A stretch of 64,000 bases of DNA, from NCBI RefSeq assembly GCF_032062135.1, contig NC_092859.1, positions 40,423,839 to 40,487,838 on the forward strand. The letters run 5' to 3'. Every line of letters begins with the position of its first letter. Position 1 is the stretch's first letter. Position numbers and translations under genes: made by a program. Origin of the DNA: Pyxicephalus adspersus (lineage: Eukaryota; Chordata; Amphibia; Anura; Pyxicephalidae). The notes beneath the pieces are model-generated. The model did no database searches. It had not been told where the DNA came from and saw only the letters and a list, made by a program, of their open reading frames with translations. Below, piece after piece: positions 45,501-48,566 of this stretch.

Positions 45501-47729
45501 TTGCTTGATCTTACCCTTTACTATCTACATATATCAAATCAGTTTGACATCAGAACATTTGGAGGTGAATCTGAGAATGTGTATGTGGCATTTGCTTGAT
45601 CATAAGAGAAGCTTCTGTGGTTCAGTTACTGCACCACTTGAATGTTCAATGTATTTAAAGCAGAAGTAAACCTACTATACCAGATGTCGGCAAACTCCGG
45701 CCTTAAGCCAGATAGGGCCTAGTTGGTAGTTTGTTCCGGCTTGAGCCTCCGTGTTGTGGCTCCCTTGCCTATTTACCGTGGCTGGCGTTAACACTTTCAC
45801 CGCCAGGGTAAAAAGGGAACATTCCCTCTACTCTGTATGCATTGCGATTCCTGGTGAGGGGGCAGAGCCATTAGGGCGGGACTCGAGAGAAGGAAGGTAA
45901 CCAGATTACTGCGGAAGGGACATCACCTTTCCAATTCTGCATAAATTACCTTTACAATCGAACATTTTTAAAACCAACTTTGGTTTCGCTTTAAAATATA
46001 TGTAAAACCAATACATCAGCTAAGATAATATTGGCCAAAGCTTGGAGGTCCTCTGTTCCCAACGTGGAGCATGGTAAACAAAAAGTGATATGGTTTCTGG
46101 CTAATGAGAAAATGAGGGCAATCCTCAAAGACAATATGGCCAAATTCCAGAAAGTATGGGGACTGTGGATTGAGTATCATATGCCTATAGGATGGGTTTG
46201 GGAATTCCTAATTATATGACTAAATTGTGGAGACCATAGAAAGTACTGGTAAAGGTAATAAGAATATGCTGTGACCTGTTTAAAAAAAATGTTTTTAGTC
46301 TAAGTGAATGATTAGGGCTTTAGTTATACAGATGGTATTGACTTTAGTGGCTTATAGATGATGTAAAACACGAGTTAGTTGAAGGTTAAGGTAAAAGGTG
46401 TTTTTTTTTTTTTTGGGAATAAGTGTAAAAAGCATAAAATTGGGAATATTTATAGTTTTTTTTCTTTTTCTTTGGGAAGAGTCTTATGTTTCACTACCTT
46501 TTTTTCCTCCCATTTATTAAGGGAGGTCATATTATTCACAATAAAGTTTGTTGGTTTTTATGAAAATTGTTAGGGATTAATTAAAAGATACATTTTTTGG
46601 GTGATTGTAGTAACACAACAAAATACATGTCACTTAAGGTAAGGTTTTTTTCTTCTTAAAATATATTATTCACTGGTAACTACACATTTGCTTTGGACAC
46701 TTGAATAATTTTTTTATTATTATAAAACTTATTTGCTTTTATTGCTAATTAGGCTATTGGAATAATGATGTCCTAATATTAATTTTGATTTATTATTGAT
46801 GGGAAGAATATATAGTGTTATTTGGCATAACAGAAAAGGTGTATTTGCAGTGGATATAATGCCATGCTGTATCGCTGTTTCTCTTTGTATTATAAATAAG
46901 AAAGGTATGACCTGTTATATATAATGTTTTGTTCTTTTTATGAAAACTGAAAATTTAATAAAGATATTGAAAACTAAAATATATGTAAAACTAAATCCCA
47001 TGTAACTTAATAGTTTTAGTGCTAAAAGTATTTTTACCATTAGCAGTTTCAACTGAAATACCTGTTGATACAGGTATAAAGTTACATAAATGTTCAGAAT
47101 GACAACGCTCTGGTATGACTTATGGCTGTCACCCTTCCTTAAGAAAACAGTGCGCCTATCACTACACAAAGACATAAATGACTGCAAAGAGTCTGCGGTA
47201 GATATGCATTTTTATAGGTGATAAATAAAGGAAAATAAGAAGTGTTTCATGAAAAAGAAGAAAATCAGAAAAAGGTTGTCAGTGCACTTGAAGCTCAATA
47301 TAAGAAGAACAGGCCATCTTAATGTATTACACTGGAGTGCAATAGGGGAAATGGTGTAAAGGGAGTCTGAGAGGTTTTATATACTGTAACCCTTAGATTG
47401 CCAGGAAGTGATGTACAAATCATGGCAATGAAATGGTTAAAACAAGCTTGCAGTGCAATAGGTAAATTAAAAGGGGTGGAGATGTTATAAAAATCATTTT
47501 GTCTATTAGAAAGGTAATGACATGTCAGCAAAAGAAGCTGCTATAATATACAAAGATATTTATTTCTAATAAAGCTGAACGTGGCTTCCCAGACACAAAT
47601 AACCCCAGCATGGGGTGCTGTCCTCACCTCTCCACTCTCTACCTGCAGCTCTCTGGCACTTTTGCTGTAGCCATTCTGCAGGAGATGCTGGTGAATGAGA
47701 GCCAACAGGGCGAGTTTAGCTTTCACCAT
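1829..47729 (-). CDS. tcof1: tcof1 (treacle), whole coding span, 39 predicted exons
   Basis: Treacle is a nucleolar phosphoprotein that helps RNA polymerase I transcribe rDNA and supports pre-rRNA modification; in humans its loss causes Treacher Collins syndrome. The gene call rests on three things seen here. Exon 1 encodes a LisH motif followed by a short segment resembling the human N-terminus. Many symmetric exons each encode a Lys/Pro-rich stretch plus a Ser/Glu/Asp cluster. The C-terminus is a long lysine-rich tail. Joining the exons by splice sites keeps one frame and gives about 1,791 residues, longer than the roughly 1,490 of human treacle because of extra repeat exons. NOLC1 is the main alternative, but the conserved NOLC1 C-terminal domain is absent and the LisH matches treacle better. 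Gene identity is secure; individual exon edges are hand-called. Confidence 0.93.
1981..2395. mobile_element. Short DNA transposon, family A, full copy
   Basis: Terminal inverted repeats: the left end has CGTACACACTTCCAAT and the right end its complement ATTGGAAGTGTGTACG. The inside is dense in CGATCGTTCG-type half-palindromes and has no transposase. TTAA abuts both ends here (as in piggyBac-type elements), but other copies have CTAA or GTAA, so the target-site rule is unproven. It lies in the last intron of tcof1. Confidence 0.8.
3508..3776. repeat. Possible short DNA transposon
   Basis: It begins GGCCAAGTCTACATGGAATG and ends CTGGTGTGGACAGGACCATT, loosely inverted, with a run of TTTTAAAGC/GCTTTTAAA motifs inside. 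Similar GTGTGGAC ends occur at 17.7 kb. Terminal duplication not clear. It lies in the last introns of tcof1. Confidence 0.4.
3998..4098 (-). CDS. tcof1: tcof1 exon 38, basic tail
   Basis: Residues 1754-1787. The last base of exon 37 plus AA makes lysine, then TKTKEEKKKAESMTVAVV, ESTDSGIGLSKPKKK. The acceptor ttcttttcag is strong and the donor AAG/GTACAA moderate. If the donor is not used, the frame runs nine more codons to TAA. Intron 37 is about 5.8 kb. Confidence 0.82.
4099..5396. other. Intron 37 of tcof1, unremarkable part
   Basis: No exon or recognised repeat. Small plus-strand frames (4192-4398, 5270-5626) have no supporting features; the second runs into a transposon end. Confidence 0.5.
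5397..5916. mobile_element. Non-autonomous hAT-type element, family B
   Basis: The ends are CAGGGCTGTCAAACTC and GAGTTTGACACCCCTG, an inverted pair. Flanks are ccttaggg and ccctaggg, an 8-base target duplication with one mismatch, typical of hAT elements. No transposase frame. Lies in intron 37 of tcof1. Confidence 0.8.
5997..6215. mobile_element. Possible hAT-type remnant
   Basis: It begins CAGGGGTCCCCAACC, a common hAT-like terminus, followed by GC-rich sequence unlike its surroundings. The opposite end is not visible. Confidence 0.35.
7250..7560. repeat. Interspersed repeat with TCAGGCAGGT/ACCTGCCTGA arms
   Basis: GATCAGGCAGGTCATTACTG and TTACCTGCCTGATC form a small inverted pair. A related pair (GATCAGGTAGGT...ACTTGCCTGATTGC) is at 49395-49490. 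The right part is GC-richer. No gene. Confidence 0.45.
7593..9224 (-). mobile_element. Tc1-like transposon, decayed
   Basis: Inverted ends TCCATAAATATTTGGACAGA and its counterpart TCTGTCCAAATAATTATGGA, both abutting TA, as in Tc1/mariner elements. The outer 200 or so bases of each end match in inverted orientation. The interior carries a broken transposase on the minus strand. Lies in intron 37 of tcof1. Confidence 0.9.
8069..8637 (-). pseudogene. Tc1-like transposase, frameshifted
   Basis: Two overlapping reading frames make up the middle of a Tc1 transposase. The first has the DNA-binding side and the first catalytic Asp (ILWTDETK), then GGGSVMAWACM. The second, shifted near 8275, has the next catalytic Asp (IIQIDNDPKHTAKA). 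The last conserved block (SPDLNP type) survives only as stop-containing sequence. Not functional. Confidence 0.88.
9939..10385 (-). CDS. tcof1: tcof1 exon 37, large C-terminal exon
   Basis: Residues 1605-1753, 447 bases. It opens LLESEEETVLALLEGRSPKK, matching in position the short helical segment before the human basic tail. A Pro/Ser linker follows, then a lysine-rich tail (KKTKSSKKRKMPQED, KEDKKDKKTKKA, KSDKKKSEKDKGKK). Such tails drive nucleolar targeting in treacle. The acceptor is tttctccag and the donor A/GTGAGT. Confidence 0.93.
10616..11036. mobile_element. Non-autonomous hAT-type element, family C
   Basis: The ends are CAGGGGTCAGCAAACTCCGG and TTTGCCGACCCCTG. It is bracketed by atctacat and atctactt, an 8-base duplication with one mismatch. 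GC-rich inside. It lies in intron 36 of tcof1. Confidence 0.82.
11205..11560 (+). pseudogene. Second Tc1-like transposase, C-terminal remnant
   Basis: The plus strand reads QQDKAPNISWFQTNKIDVME, then PAQSPDPNPIENF and a stop, the D-proximal and final catalytic blocks of a Tc1-like transposase. Frameshifts and stops follow. No N-terminal half is present. Lies in intron 36 of tcof1, just downstream of the family C element. Confidence 0.82.
11907..12069 (-). CDS. tcof1: tcof1 exon 36
   Basis: Residues 1551-1604. SLKKRKRPSETAS looks like a nuclear localisation signal; EKTKKKGAKNSVP follows. The acceptor is ttccccaag/TCT. Two donors nine bases apart are possible (CAG/GTACAG as drawn, or GAG/GTAGCA ending at 11898). 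Both keep phase 1, so three residues are uncertain. Confidence 0.78.
12185..12249 (-). CDS. tcof1: tcof1 exon 35
   Basis: Residues 1529-1550, KKKKSAIPPTPSGGGKPEDS. The acceptor attaaaag is AT-rich but fits phase 1. The donor CAG/GTATTC returns to phase 0. Exons 34 and 35 together add a whole number of codons. Confidence 0.75.
12392..12470 (-). CDS. tcof1: tcof1 exon 34
   Basis: Residues 1503-1528 plus one base. GKSPATGNLKSSQKLIDTS is followed by SKTPST. The acceptor ttattacag and donor G/GTAAGA are clear. The acidic repeats end here and phase changes to 1, as expected on entering the C-terminal region. Confidence 0.82.
13012..13960. mobile_element. Composite DNA repeat, family D with a nested MITE
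   Basis: It opens with AACCTCCTGGGCTGTCAATT, whose following 100 or so bases are the reverse complement of the right end of the 27.5-28.2 kb insert. Inside, from 13326, is an ACCGTATTTTTCGG... ATAAGACGCAC element. Near the far end lies GTGTGACTCGGGGTTACTGC, matching the other end of family D. A 19-base unit with GGACAGAGGATGGGAAGAATGACG is also tandemly doubled near 13811-13860. Confidence 0.6.
14391..14441 (-). CDS. tcof1: tcof1 exon 33, small candidate exon
   Basis: A candidate 17-codon exon (residues 1486-1502, PTVGSTTTHTPAAQTEE) between tatctcag and GAA/GTAACA, phase 0 on both sides. It could be the shrunken end of a repeat exon, since upstream bases also read as repeat-like peptide. Because it is symmetric, skipping it would not break the frame, so it may be optional or dead. 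Confidence 0.4.
15306..15473 (-). CDS. tcof1: tcof1 exon 32
   Basis: Residues 1430-1485. A basic Thr/Ser/Lys part (MKTPSTEVKGKASSQTKSS) is followed by SSSSSESDEEPAIK. The acceptor tttaaaag/GTA is weak in pyrimidines, like exon 7. The donor is AAG/GTACAG. Confidence 0.85.
16187..16321 (-). CDS. tcof1: tcof1 exon 31, 5' edge uncertain
   Basis: The downstream end is firm: SSSESSDSEEELAAK then AAG/GTACAT. The upstream edge is not. The only phase-0 acceptor that fits exon 30 is a weak aaacaaag/GTT, giving residues 1385-1429. A better-looking cacatcag at 16354-16355 would start the exon at 16353 but shifts the phase by one. A transposon sits only about 9 bases beyond that site and probably removed the original acceptor tract. 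Confidence 0.62.
16362..16563. mobile_element. Family A transposon, left half only
   Basis: Matches the first half of the 1981-2395 copy closely, then stops abruptly where a fold-back element begins. It sits just upstream of tcof1 exon 31 and probably replaced that exon's original splice acceptor region. Confidence 0.78.
16565..17292. mobile_element. Fold-back (long inverted repeat) element
   Basis: The left arm starts GGTAAATTATTTTATTAAAT and the right arm ends in its complement. The arms extend for more than 200 bases (both carry the CAGCCCTGGGACTCCTCCTG-type block and GATAACCTGT) around a centre of AGCAGTC and GGGAGCAATCAGGGG palindromes. No coding capacity. It truncates a family A copy. 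Confidence 0.82.
17320..17706. repeat. Interspersed repeat remnant
   Basis: It includes CCCCTGTACTCATTCCCCAG, similar in inverted orientation to about 54990-55060, and ends GTGTGGACTAAGCCTTA. It probably consists of two old DNA-transposon pieces side by side. No coding frame. Confidence 0.45.
17846..18022 (-). CDS. tcof1: tcof1 exon 30
   Basis: Residues 1326-1384. KPDLLLKTKPQITLSAPLL is followed by a neutral linker and only a weak acidic end (SSNTEEGKTK), so the kinase-type cluster is largely lost. The acceptor is ccttttag and the donor AAG/GTATTT. Confidence 0.85.
18112..18234 (-). CDS. tcof1: tcof1 exon 29
   Basis: Residues 1285-1325. VTRASMKAPPSAKKS leads to SNSSESSDSEEEQAGAQ. The acceptor ttttttacag/GTA and donor CAG/GTATGA are both good. 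Its opening is diverged from the array exons. Confidence 0.88.
18757..18945 (-). CDS. tcof1: tcof1 exon 28
   Basis: Residues 1222-1284, at 63 codons the longest repeat-type exon. The Lys/Pro/Ala-rich part TSLAKTPAQPVTPAVALPKG resembles the linker composition of mammalian treacle repeats. The acidic part is DSTESSESSDDELPP. The acceptor is cttggcag and the donor CGG/GTACTT. The intron before it is 2.5 kb. Confidence 0.88.
19130..20250. repeat. Composite repeat containing a large inverted repeat
   Basis: Arms at about 19424-19530 and 19740-19862 are near-perfect inverted copies (CACCAAACATAATATGTATT against AATACATATTATGTTTGGTG). Outside them, TTACAATGCGTTTCACACAA and TTGTGCGAAACGCATTG are also inverted, and GTTCATGGTTT occurs near both outer edges. 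It fills most of intron 27. Confidence 0.6.
20868..20998 (-). pseudogene. tcof1: Fossil tcof1 repeat exon between exons 27 and 28
   Basis: The coding strand has cctgtag/TCTAAACCCACAGCTGTG (SKPTAV), then, after a frame change, MKLDESSEESQSENE, a stop and EPVK. This is the opening and acidic half of a repeat exon with a deletion and a nonsense codon. A strong GTAAGT sits 18 bases inside, so a phase-neutral 18-base exon could in principle be spliced. Confidence 0.72.
21477..21587 (-). CDS. tcof1: tcof1 exon 27
   Basis: Residues 1185-1221, TSAASQVKTSAPASP then DADSESSESSDIEQKQ. It is shorter than the array exons but has the same basic-then-acidic plan and phase 0 ends. The acceptor is atttttag and the donor CAG/GTATTT. 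No Met. Confidence 0.82.
21732..21893 (-). CDS. tcof1: tcof1 exon 26, last close array repeat
   Basis: Residues 1131-1184, KPAPVLQSTQQKTASGGAEK, MAKSKSPIKTTQLDS, then SSEEESDSDKESVDK. It shares the LDS variant with exon 25, so the two form a sub-family. The acceptor is cgaccag and the donor AAG/GTACTA. Confidence 0.9.
22249..22407 (-). CDS. tcof1: tcof1 exon 25, array repeat (diverged)
   Basis: Residues 1078-1130. KPATVVQSSQLKTPSGGAK keeps the opening, but the Ser-Pro unit has become TLKTPIKTLQLDS; the acidic part is SSEESDSDEDTATK. The acceptor is gcttgatcag and the donor AAG/GTATTT. Confidence 0.9.
22995..23153 (-). CDS. tcof1: tcof1 exon 24, array repeat
   Basis: Residues 1025-1077, KPATVLQSQLKTPSGVAKK through SSEEESDSDEEPAAK. 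The acceptor is cgattgatcag and the donor AAG/GTATCT. It is preceded by a stranded fragment of another copy. Confidence 0.9.
23244..23286 (-). pseudogene. tcof1: Tcof1 repeat-exon 5' fragment
   Basis: The coding strand reads cttgatgag then AAACCTGCCACAGTTCTTAA, the usual start of an array exon (KPATVLKSQPK), with the acceptor CAG changed to GAG. The rest of the exon is absent. It lies between exons 23 and 24, next to a 28-base A run. Confidence 0.75.
23527..23688 (-). CDS. tcof1: tcof1 exon 23, array repeat
   Basis: Residues 971-1024. It shares KTLSSGGAKQNSVL with exon 22. LTKSKSPVKKTQP is followed by SSEEESDSDDETVAK. The acceptor is ccctattcag and the donor AAG/GTATTT. Confidence 0.89.
24084..24245 (-). 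CDS. tcof1: tcof1 exon 22, array repeat
   Basis: Residues 917-970. The 54-codon form has an extra serine (KTLSSGGAKQNS), shared with exon 23. The acceptor is cttgtttag and the donor AAG/GTATCG. The flanking intron is copied about 470 bases further upstream in the gene, without its exon. Confidence 0.89.
24306..24552 (-). repeat. Duplicated intron segment lacking its exon
   Basis: Matches 23838-24084 along its length (both carry CAAGTTCAAGCACTAGG and GGGAATCAATTACTGC, ending CCTAGA-GAT). In the partner, exon 22 begins at that point; here unrelated sequence follows. It is therefore an array unit that has lost its exon. Confidence 0.75.
24946..25104 (-). CDS. tcof1: tcof1 exon 21, array repeat
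   Basis: Residues 864-916. AKSKSPLKTTQPADE is followed by SSEEESDSDEEPAAK. Its nearest sibling is exon 18 by the PLKTTQP variant and by intron sequence. No Met lies inside. The acceptor ttatcag and donor AAG/GTATTT are intact. Confidence 0.89.
25390..26030 (+). pseudogene. L1-like ORF2 C-terminal fragment
   Basis: A plus-strand frame includes WHCHSLQGTMLHIWWKCP followed by FW, the Cys/His motif and LHIWWxCP pattern near the end of L1-type ORF2 proteins. Reading continues in broken frames to about 26.03 kb, then AT-rich sequence. Strongly 5'-truncated. Lies in tcof1 intron 20, opposite in sense to the gene. Confidence 0.75.
26564..26719 (-). CDS. tcof1: tcof1 exon 20, array repeat (recent twin of exon 19)
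   Basis: Residues 812-863, KPATVLLSQSKTPSGGAKQ through SSEESDSDEEPAAK. The variants KNTQP and SQSKTP are shared with exon 19. The intron that follows, to exon 21, is about 1.5 kb and contains an L1-like fragment. Confidence 0.9.
27137..27292 (-). CDS. tcof1: tcof1 exon 19, array repeat (recent twin of exon 20)
   Basis: Residues 760-811. It differs from exon 20 by only a few bases, including loss of one Asp codon (QPAESSEEE against QPADESSEE). About 130 bases of intron upstream of both exons are nearly identical. The acceptor is cttgttcag and the donor AAG/GTATCC. Confidence 0.9.
27539..28163. mobile_element. Family D insertion, with exact limits
   Basis: Ends CCTCCCGAGAGTGACTC and CGTTAGGGAGG. 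Limits are known because the twin repeat unit at 26.95 kb keeps the unfilled site (GCTGTTAATGTCTTCCC). It contains a 46-unit GT repeat. No coding frame other than the repeat. Lies between tcof1 exons 18 and 19. Confidence 0.82.
27745..27836. repeat. (GT)46 microsatellite
   Basis: Uninterrupted GT dinucleotides, 92 bases, inside the family D insertion. Likely polymorphic in length. Confidence 0.97.
28336..28494 (-). CDS. tcof1: tcof1 exon 18, array repeat
   Basis: Residues 707-759. It carries AKFKSPLKTTQP, so the usual serine before Lys-Ser-Pro is phenylalanine; the cluster is SSEEESESDEEPSAK. It shares the variant PLKTTQP, and its upstream intron, with exon 21, which points to a block copy. 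The acceptor is ttatcag and the donor AAG/GTATCC. Confidence 0.87.
28961..29119 (-). CDS. tcof1: tcof1 exon 17, array repeat
   Basis: Residues 654-706, KPATVTLSQPKTPSGGAKK through SSEEESDSDEEPAAK, the full 53-codon form. The acceptor is gtttgatcag. The donor GTATCT is followed within four bases by a long A run on the coding strand. Confidence 0.9.
29222..30032. mobile_element. DNA repeat with AACCCCCTAGCGG-type ends
   Basis: Left TTAACCCCCTAGCGGTAAT and right CTAGGGGGGGTTAAT form short inverted ends. Inside is GC-rich sequence, then AT-rich sequence. It resembles family D in end structure (CCTCCC...GGGAGG). Lies between tcof1 exons 16 and 17. Confidence 0.6.
30585..30734 (-). CDS. tcof1: tcof1 exon 16, array repeat
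   Basis: Residues 604-653. KPAEVLQSEPKTPSKK has lost the GGA block of its siblings. The Ser-Pro segment is SGSKSPVKTTQPV and the cluster SSEESSDSDEEPAAK. The acceptor is gcttcatcag and the donor AAG/GTATCT. Confidence 0.89.
31006..31158 (-). CDS. tcof1: tcof1 exon 15, array repeat
   Basis: Residues 553-603. It opens KPATVLQSQPTPSKSK, two codons shorter in the SGG region than its siblings but still in frame. AKSKSPVKKTPQAV then SSEEESESDEEPAVK follow. Its pyrimidine tract is almost a pure T run of about 20, ending cattaacag, so it is open to slippage. Confidence 0.87.
31746..31901 (-). CDS. tcof1: tcof1 exon 14, first of the near-identical array
   Basis: Residues 501-552. KPVTVLPQPKTPSGG leads into LLAKSKSPVKKTQPAV, then SSDESSDSDEEPAAK. 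The acceptor is gcttgatcag and the donor AAG/GTATCA. The motif AKSKSPVK (a Ser-Pro next to lysines) plus an acidic serine block is the unit repeated with small changes through exon 24. Confidence 0.9.
31991..32025 (-). pseudogene. tcof1: Short tcof1 repeat-exon fragment
   Basis: The plus strand GATTCCTGCTTAGTTCTCCC followed by AGAAGGAGTTTTTG matches the middle of the exon 14-20 type almost exactly. Both flanks of the exon are gone. It lies between exons 13 and 14. Confidence 0.75.
32257..32406 (-). CDS. tcof1: tcof1 exon 13, repeat exon
   Basis: Residues 451-500. It opens KSVAVQLSQAKTSVVAAK and closes SSEEESDSDEESNAK. The acceptor is gttatcag and the donor AAG/GTATGA. A dead copy of the same exon type lies between this one and exon 12. 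Confidence 0.87.
32990..33138 (-). pseudogene. tcof1: Fossil tcof1 repeat exon between exons 12 and 13
   Basis: The coding strand keeps the repeat-exon order: PSHPDTLSKKVKQTK, LLKTAQSADKSS, then a stop (TAA) inside the acidic block and SNSDSELAA. The donor AAG/GTAT of siblings has become ATGATAT, so no GT is available. It is clearly derived from the array but cannot be spliced or read through. Confidence 0.82.
33352..33513 (-). CDS. tcof1: tcof1 exon 12, repeat exon
   Basis: Residues 397-450. The acceptor gttatcag precedes KSALTTPLANASTVSAG; the basic part is VVPSKVKTPLKTQAA and the acidic part TEEESDSDDEPAAQ. The donor is CAG/GTATTG. It has the full repeat layout but is diverged from the exon 14-26 group. 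Confidence 0.87.
33880..34173. mobile_element. Non-autonomous hAT-type element, family C, inverted copy
   Basis: The right end GCCGGAGTTTGCCGACCCCTG, read in reverse, matches the left end of the copy at 10.6 kb. A perfect 8-base duplication gtataaat flanks both sides. Lies in intron 11 of tcof1. Confidence 0.85.
35123..35254 (-). CDS. tcof1: tcof1 exon 11, repeat exon with a displaced acceptor
   Basis: Residues 353-396, opening PKTPSVGIKKTQS and closing with DESSEEETSESDEETDVK. Sibling exons start about 10 codons earlier with KPATV, but here the matching place has lost its AG. The first usable acceptor is ccatctcag just before PKTP, in the right phase. The donor is AAG/GTATTA. Confidence 0.72.
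36054..36206 (-). CDS. tcof1: tcof1 exon 10, repeat type
   Basis: Residues 302-352. It opens QKTTSSGATQAAPALPS and has the cluster SSDEESSESDVE. There is a pyrimidine-rich acceptor ending tcttctcag before a second CAG, and donor AAG/GTATAA. It has no Met, so a simple ORF search misses it, but frame and splice sites are intact. Confidence 0.83.
36463..36573 (-). CDS. tcof1: tcof1 exon 9, repeat type
   Basis: Residues 265-301. It opens QKTSSAVTPAVAAKAA and closes with EEETSEEESSDSEEESATK. The acceptor is tandem (cagCAG/AAA), so the first glutamine may be optional. The donor is GTGCGT. It shares its opening with exon 10, a sign that the two arose by duplication. Confidence 0.87.
36713..36871 (-). 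CDS. tcof1: tcof1 exon 8
   Basis: Residues 212-264. A Lys/Thr/Gln-rich half is followed by the acidic run ETESDTSDSEEEK. The acceptor is tttactag and the donor AAG/GTAATG. Symmetric phase 0 exon. It does not share close sequence with the later repeat exons. Confidence 0.88.
37000..37800. other. Intron 7 of tcof1, unremarkable part
   Basis: No exon recognised. It contains CACCACCTGGCACTTCAGCA and related hAT-like scraps, also seen near 35.8 kb (GCTGGGTGG motifs), suggesting old DNA repeats. Confidence 0.4.
37815..38087. mobile_element. Family A transposon, diverged copy
   Basis: It keeps the right terminus (AGTGTGTACGTAGCCTTA) and internal CGATCGTTCG clusters, but the matching left terminus is not recognisable. 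It lies in intron 7 of tcof1. Confidence 0.65.
39556..39648 (-). CDS. tcof1: tcof1 exon 7
   Basis: Residues 181-211: an alanine-rich linker, then KGESSESSDETDIDKP. The acceptor is ttttaaag/GTT and the donor CCG/GTTAGT. The cluster SSDETD resembles the SSDETD motif of human treacle near the same place. Intron 7 after it is about 2.7 kb and holds a transposon copy. Confidence 0.85.
40260..40345 (-). CDS. tcof1: tcof1 exon 6
   Basis: Residues 152-180. The acceptor gcttatag and donor CAA/GTAAGT are clear. The peptide ends in EEISSSSESEEETTKQ, an acidic serine cluster of the type casein kinase 2 phosphorylates in treacle. Phase 1 to 0; the exons that follow, down to 33, are read as symmetric phase-0 units. 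Confidence 0.88.
40513..40690 (-). CDS. tcof1: tcof1 exon 5
   Basis: Residues 93-151. It mixes a basic Val/Pro/Lys stretch (VKVTPKKATPKGPKS) with a first acidic serine group (SSEGDSSDGE). The donor is GTAAGT. The acceptor is tandem (tttagCAG/AAC), so one glutamine may be alternatively included. Phase 0 to phase 1. Confidence 0.88.
42478..42512. repeat. Poly(A) run
   Basis: About 35 A, in intron 4 of tcof1. Similar runs occur at 12298-12322 (T), 16122-16158 (A), 23286-23312 (A), 28937-28954 (T) and 31170-31189 (A). Confidence 0.9.
42685..42719 (-). CDS. tcof1: tcof1 exon 4, small exon
   Basis: Only 35 bases (residues 81-92, NVAAKESSNTKK). A T/A-rich tract ends in ttttag, and the donor AAG/GTAAGG is strong. 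It restores phase 0, which makes it hard to skip without a frame change and supports it as real. Confidence 0.75.
42836..42921 (-). CDS. tcof1: tcof1 exon 3, basic stretch
   Basis: Residues 52-80. The acceptor is cattctgcag. The peptide is very basic (KSKKKKKTKKDGAKSKK) and passes into SSESSD, so it may serve as a nuclear or nucleolar targeting signal. The donor ACA/GTAAGA is slightly weak at its last exon base. Phase 2 to phase 1 fits exons 2 and 4. Confidence 0.82.
44262..44314 (-). CDS. tcof1: tcof1 exon 2
   Basis: Residues 35-51 plus two bases. The acceptor is ttccttag and the donor GTAAGT. The peptide contains VTLQKVYKLWK, which lines up with the V-T-L...I-Y...W segment that follows the LisH motif in human treacle. 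Phase 0 on entry and phase 2 on exit, and the neighbours fit on both sides. Intron 1 before it is about 3.3 kb. Confidence 0.88.
44455..45160. mobile_element. hAT-type palindromic element with perfect target duplication
   Basis: The ends TAGTGTTGGT and ACCAACACTA are exact inverted copies, flanked on both sides by tacagcat, an 8-base duplication. The interior shares the GATAACCTGT and GTTAGTTACACAAA segments of the 16.6 kb fold-back element, so that one is probably an internal piece of the same family. It lies in intron 1 of tcof1. Confidence 0.85.
45683..45890. mobile_element. Family C element, truncated
   Basis: It starts with GTCGGCAAACTCCGG and carries the family's GATAGGGCCTAG and TATTTACCGTGG segments. 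The far terminus is missing. Confidence 0.65.
46015..46225 (+). pseudogene. L1-like ORF2 extreme C-terminus
   Basis: The frame with LAKAWRSSVPNVEHGKQKV and FQKVWGLWIEY has the spacing of the last residues of L1-type ORF2 proteins. Downstream AT-rich sequence to about 46.97 kb may be its 3' UTR (AATAAAG at 46958). In tcof1 intron 1. Confidence 0.6.
47628..47729 (-). CDS. tcof1: tcof1 exon 1, LisH motif
   Basis: Residues 1-34. The start ATG sits in a strong context (A at -3, G at +4). The peptide contains LLALIHQHLL, then NGYSKSARELQ, the leucine, Gly-Tyr and Ala spacing of a LisH dimerisation motif, as in the human treacle N-terminus. It ends in a GAG/GTGAGG donor in phase 0, as the human first exon does. 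An upstream in-frame GTG would add 14 residues, but ATG is preferred. Confidence 0.92.
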
Positions 47730-47789
47730 GATGCCAATCACCAGGGACGGTCCACTCACACTGCCAAACACACCTCTTCTGTCACCATG

Positions 47790-47830
47790 TGCTTCCTGTT
47801 ACACCACTTCCGGGAGCACCAGTTACCGCG
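47790..47830 (-). promoter_or_regulatory. tcof1: Probable tcof1 core promoter with an ETS-type site
   Basis: About 80 bases upstream of the start codon, the minus strand reads CCCGGAAGTGG (complement at 47804-47814), a good ETS-family site of the kind common in TATA-less housekeeping promoters. No TATA box is visible nearby. A GGAAG motif also sits at about 47791-47796. The transcription start cannot be fixed from sequence, but the short GC-richer patch between here and the start codon fits a 5' UTR of under 100 bases. Confidence 0.5.
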
Positions 47831-48275
47831 TGGTATTTCTTTCTTTTTTTTTACTGAATCAACTTTATTGAAAACAACTAGAGACATAACAAAAAAACGC
47901 CATTGTTTGAAGTAGCAGAACATAGCTGTTAACTGAATATGTCCTGAAAATTATGTTCTTTTTTTAGTATCGATACAAAAATAGTTTTTTTATATGTAAG
48001 CAGTTTAAACACTTGGTATATACCTTTGTATAAGCCTATTAAGCTGCGACAACTTACCCACCTAGTCTTTTTATTTAAATAACTTTACTTATGAATTATG
48101 TTTTGTTTTGAATTTTTATACCTAAATATCAATAGAAGAAATGTCCAAACACCTTGTTTTGGGGTTCACCGTAGTATTCTGCTTATTGCGGCGATTCTGG
48201 GAACTACAATTACACTCTGTGCGGTTAGTGGCGCCATACAGTGGCAGCTGATGGAATTACACCAAAGTGTAACTA

Positions 48276-48566
48276 TTACACAGTATTTATATAGCGCCAA
48301 TATATTACGCAGCGCTGTACAAAGTCTATAGTCATGTCATTAGCTGTTCCTCAAAGGGGCTCACAATCTAATGTCACTACCATAGTCATATGTCTTTAAT
48401 ACAGTGTAAGGTCAATTTTGGGGGAAGCCAATTAACCTAACTGCGTGTTTTTGGAATGTGGGAGGACCTGCAAACTCCATGCAGATAGTGTCCTAGCAGA
48501 GATTCCAACTCGGGACCGAGTGCTGCAAAGGCCTGAGTGCTAACCACTGAGCCACTGTTATATGTA
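48276..48566 (+). repeat. Dispersed SINE/CR1-like repeat
   Basis: It contains TATATAGCGCCAATATATTA, GCAGCGCTGTACAAAG, GGGGCTCACAATCTAATG and AACCACTGAGCCACTGT, a pattern recurring in other frog sequences. Two partial relatives lie at 49870-49985 and, inverted, 51596-51745. No gene. Confidence 0.6.

Noticed and set aside
1829..47729. Identification as nolc1 (Nopp140)
   Set aside because: Same repeat style, but the LisH sequence matches treacle better and the NOLC1 C-terminal domain is missing; the end is a lysine-rich tail.
47730..47771. Upstream GTG start for exon 1
   Set aside because: GTG starts are rare in animals, and the ATG at 47729 has a strong context and matches the family N-terminus.
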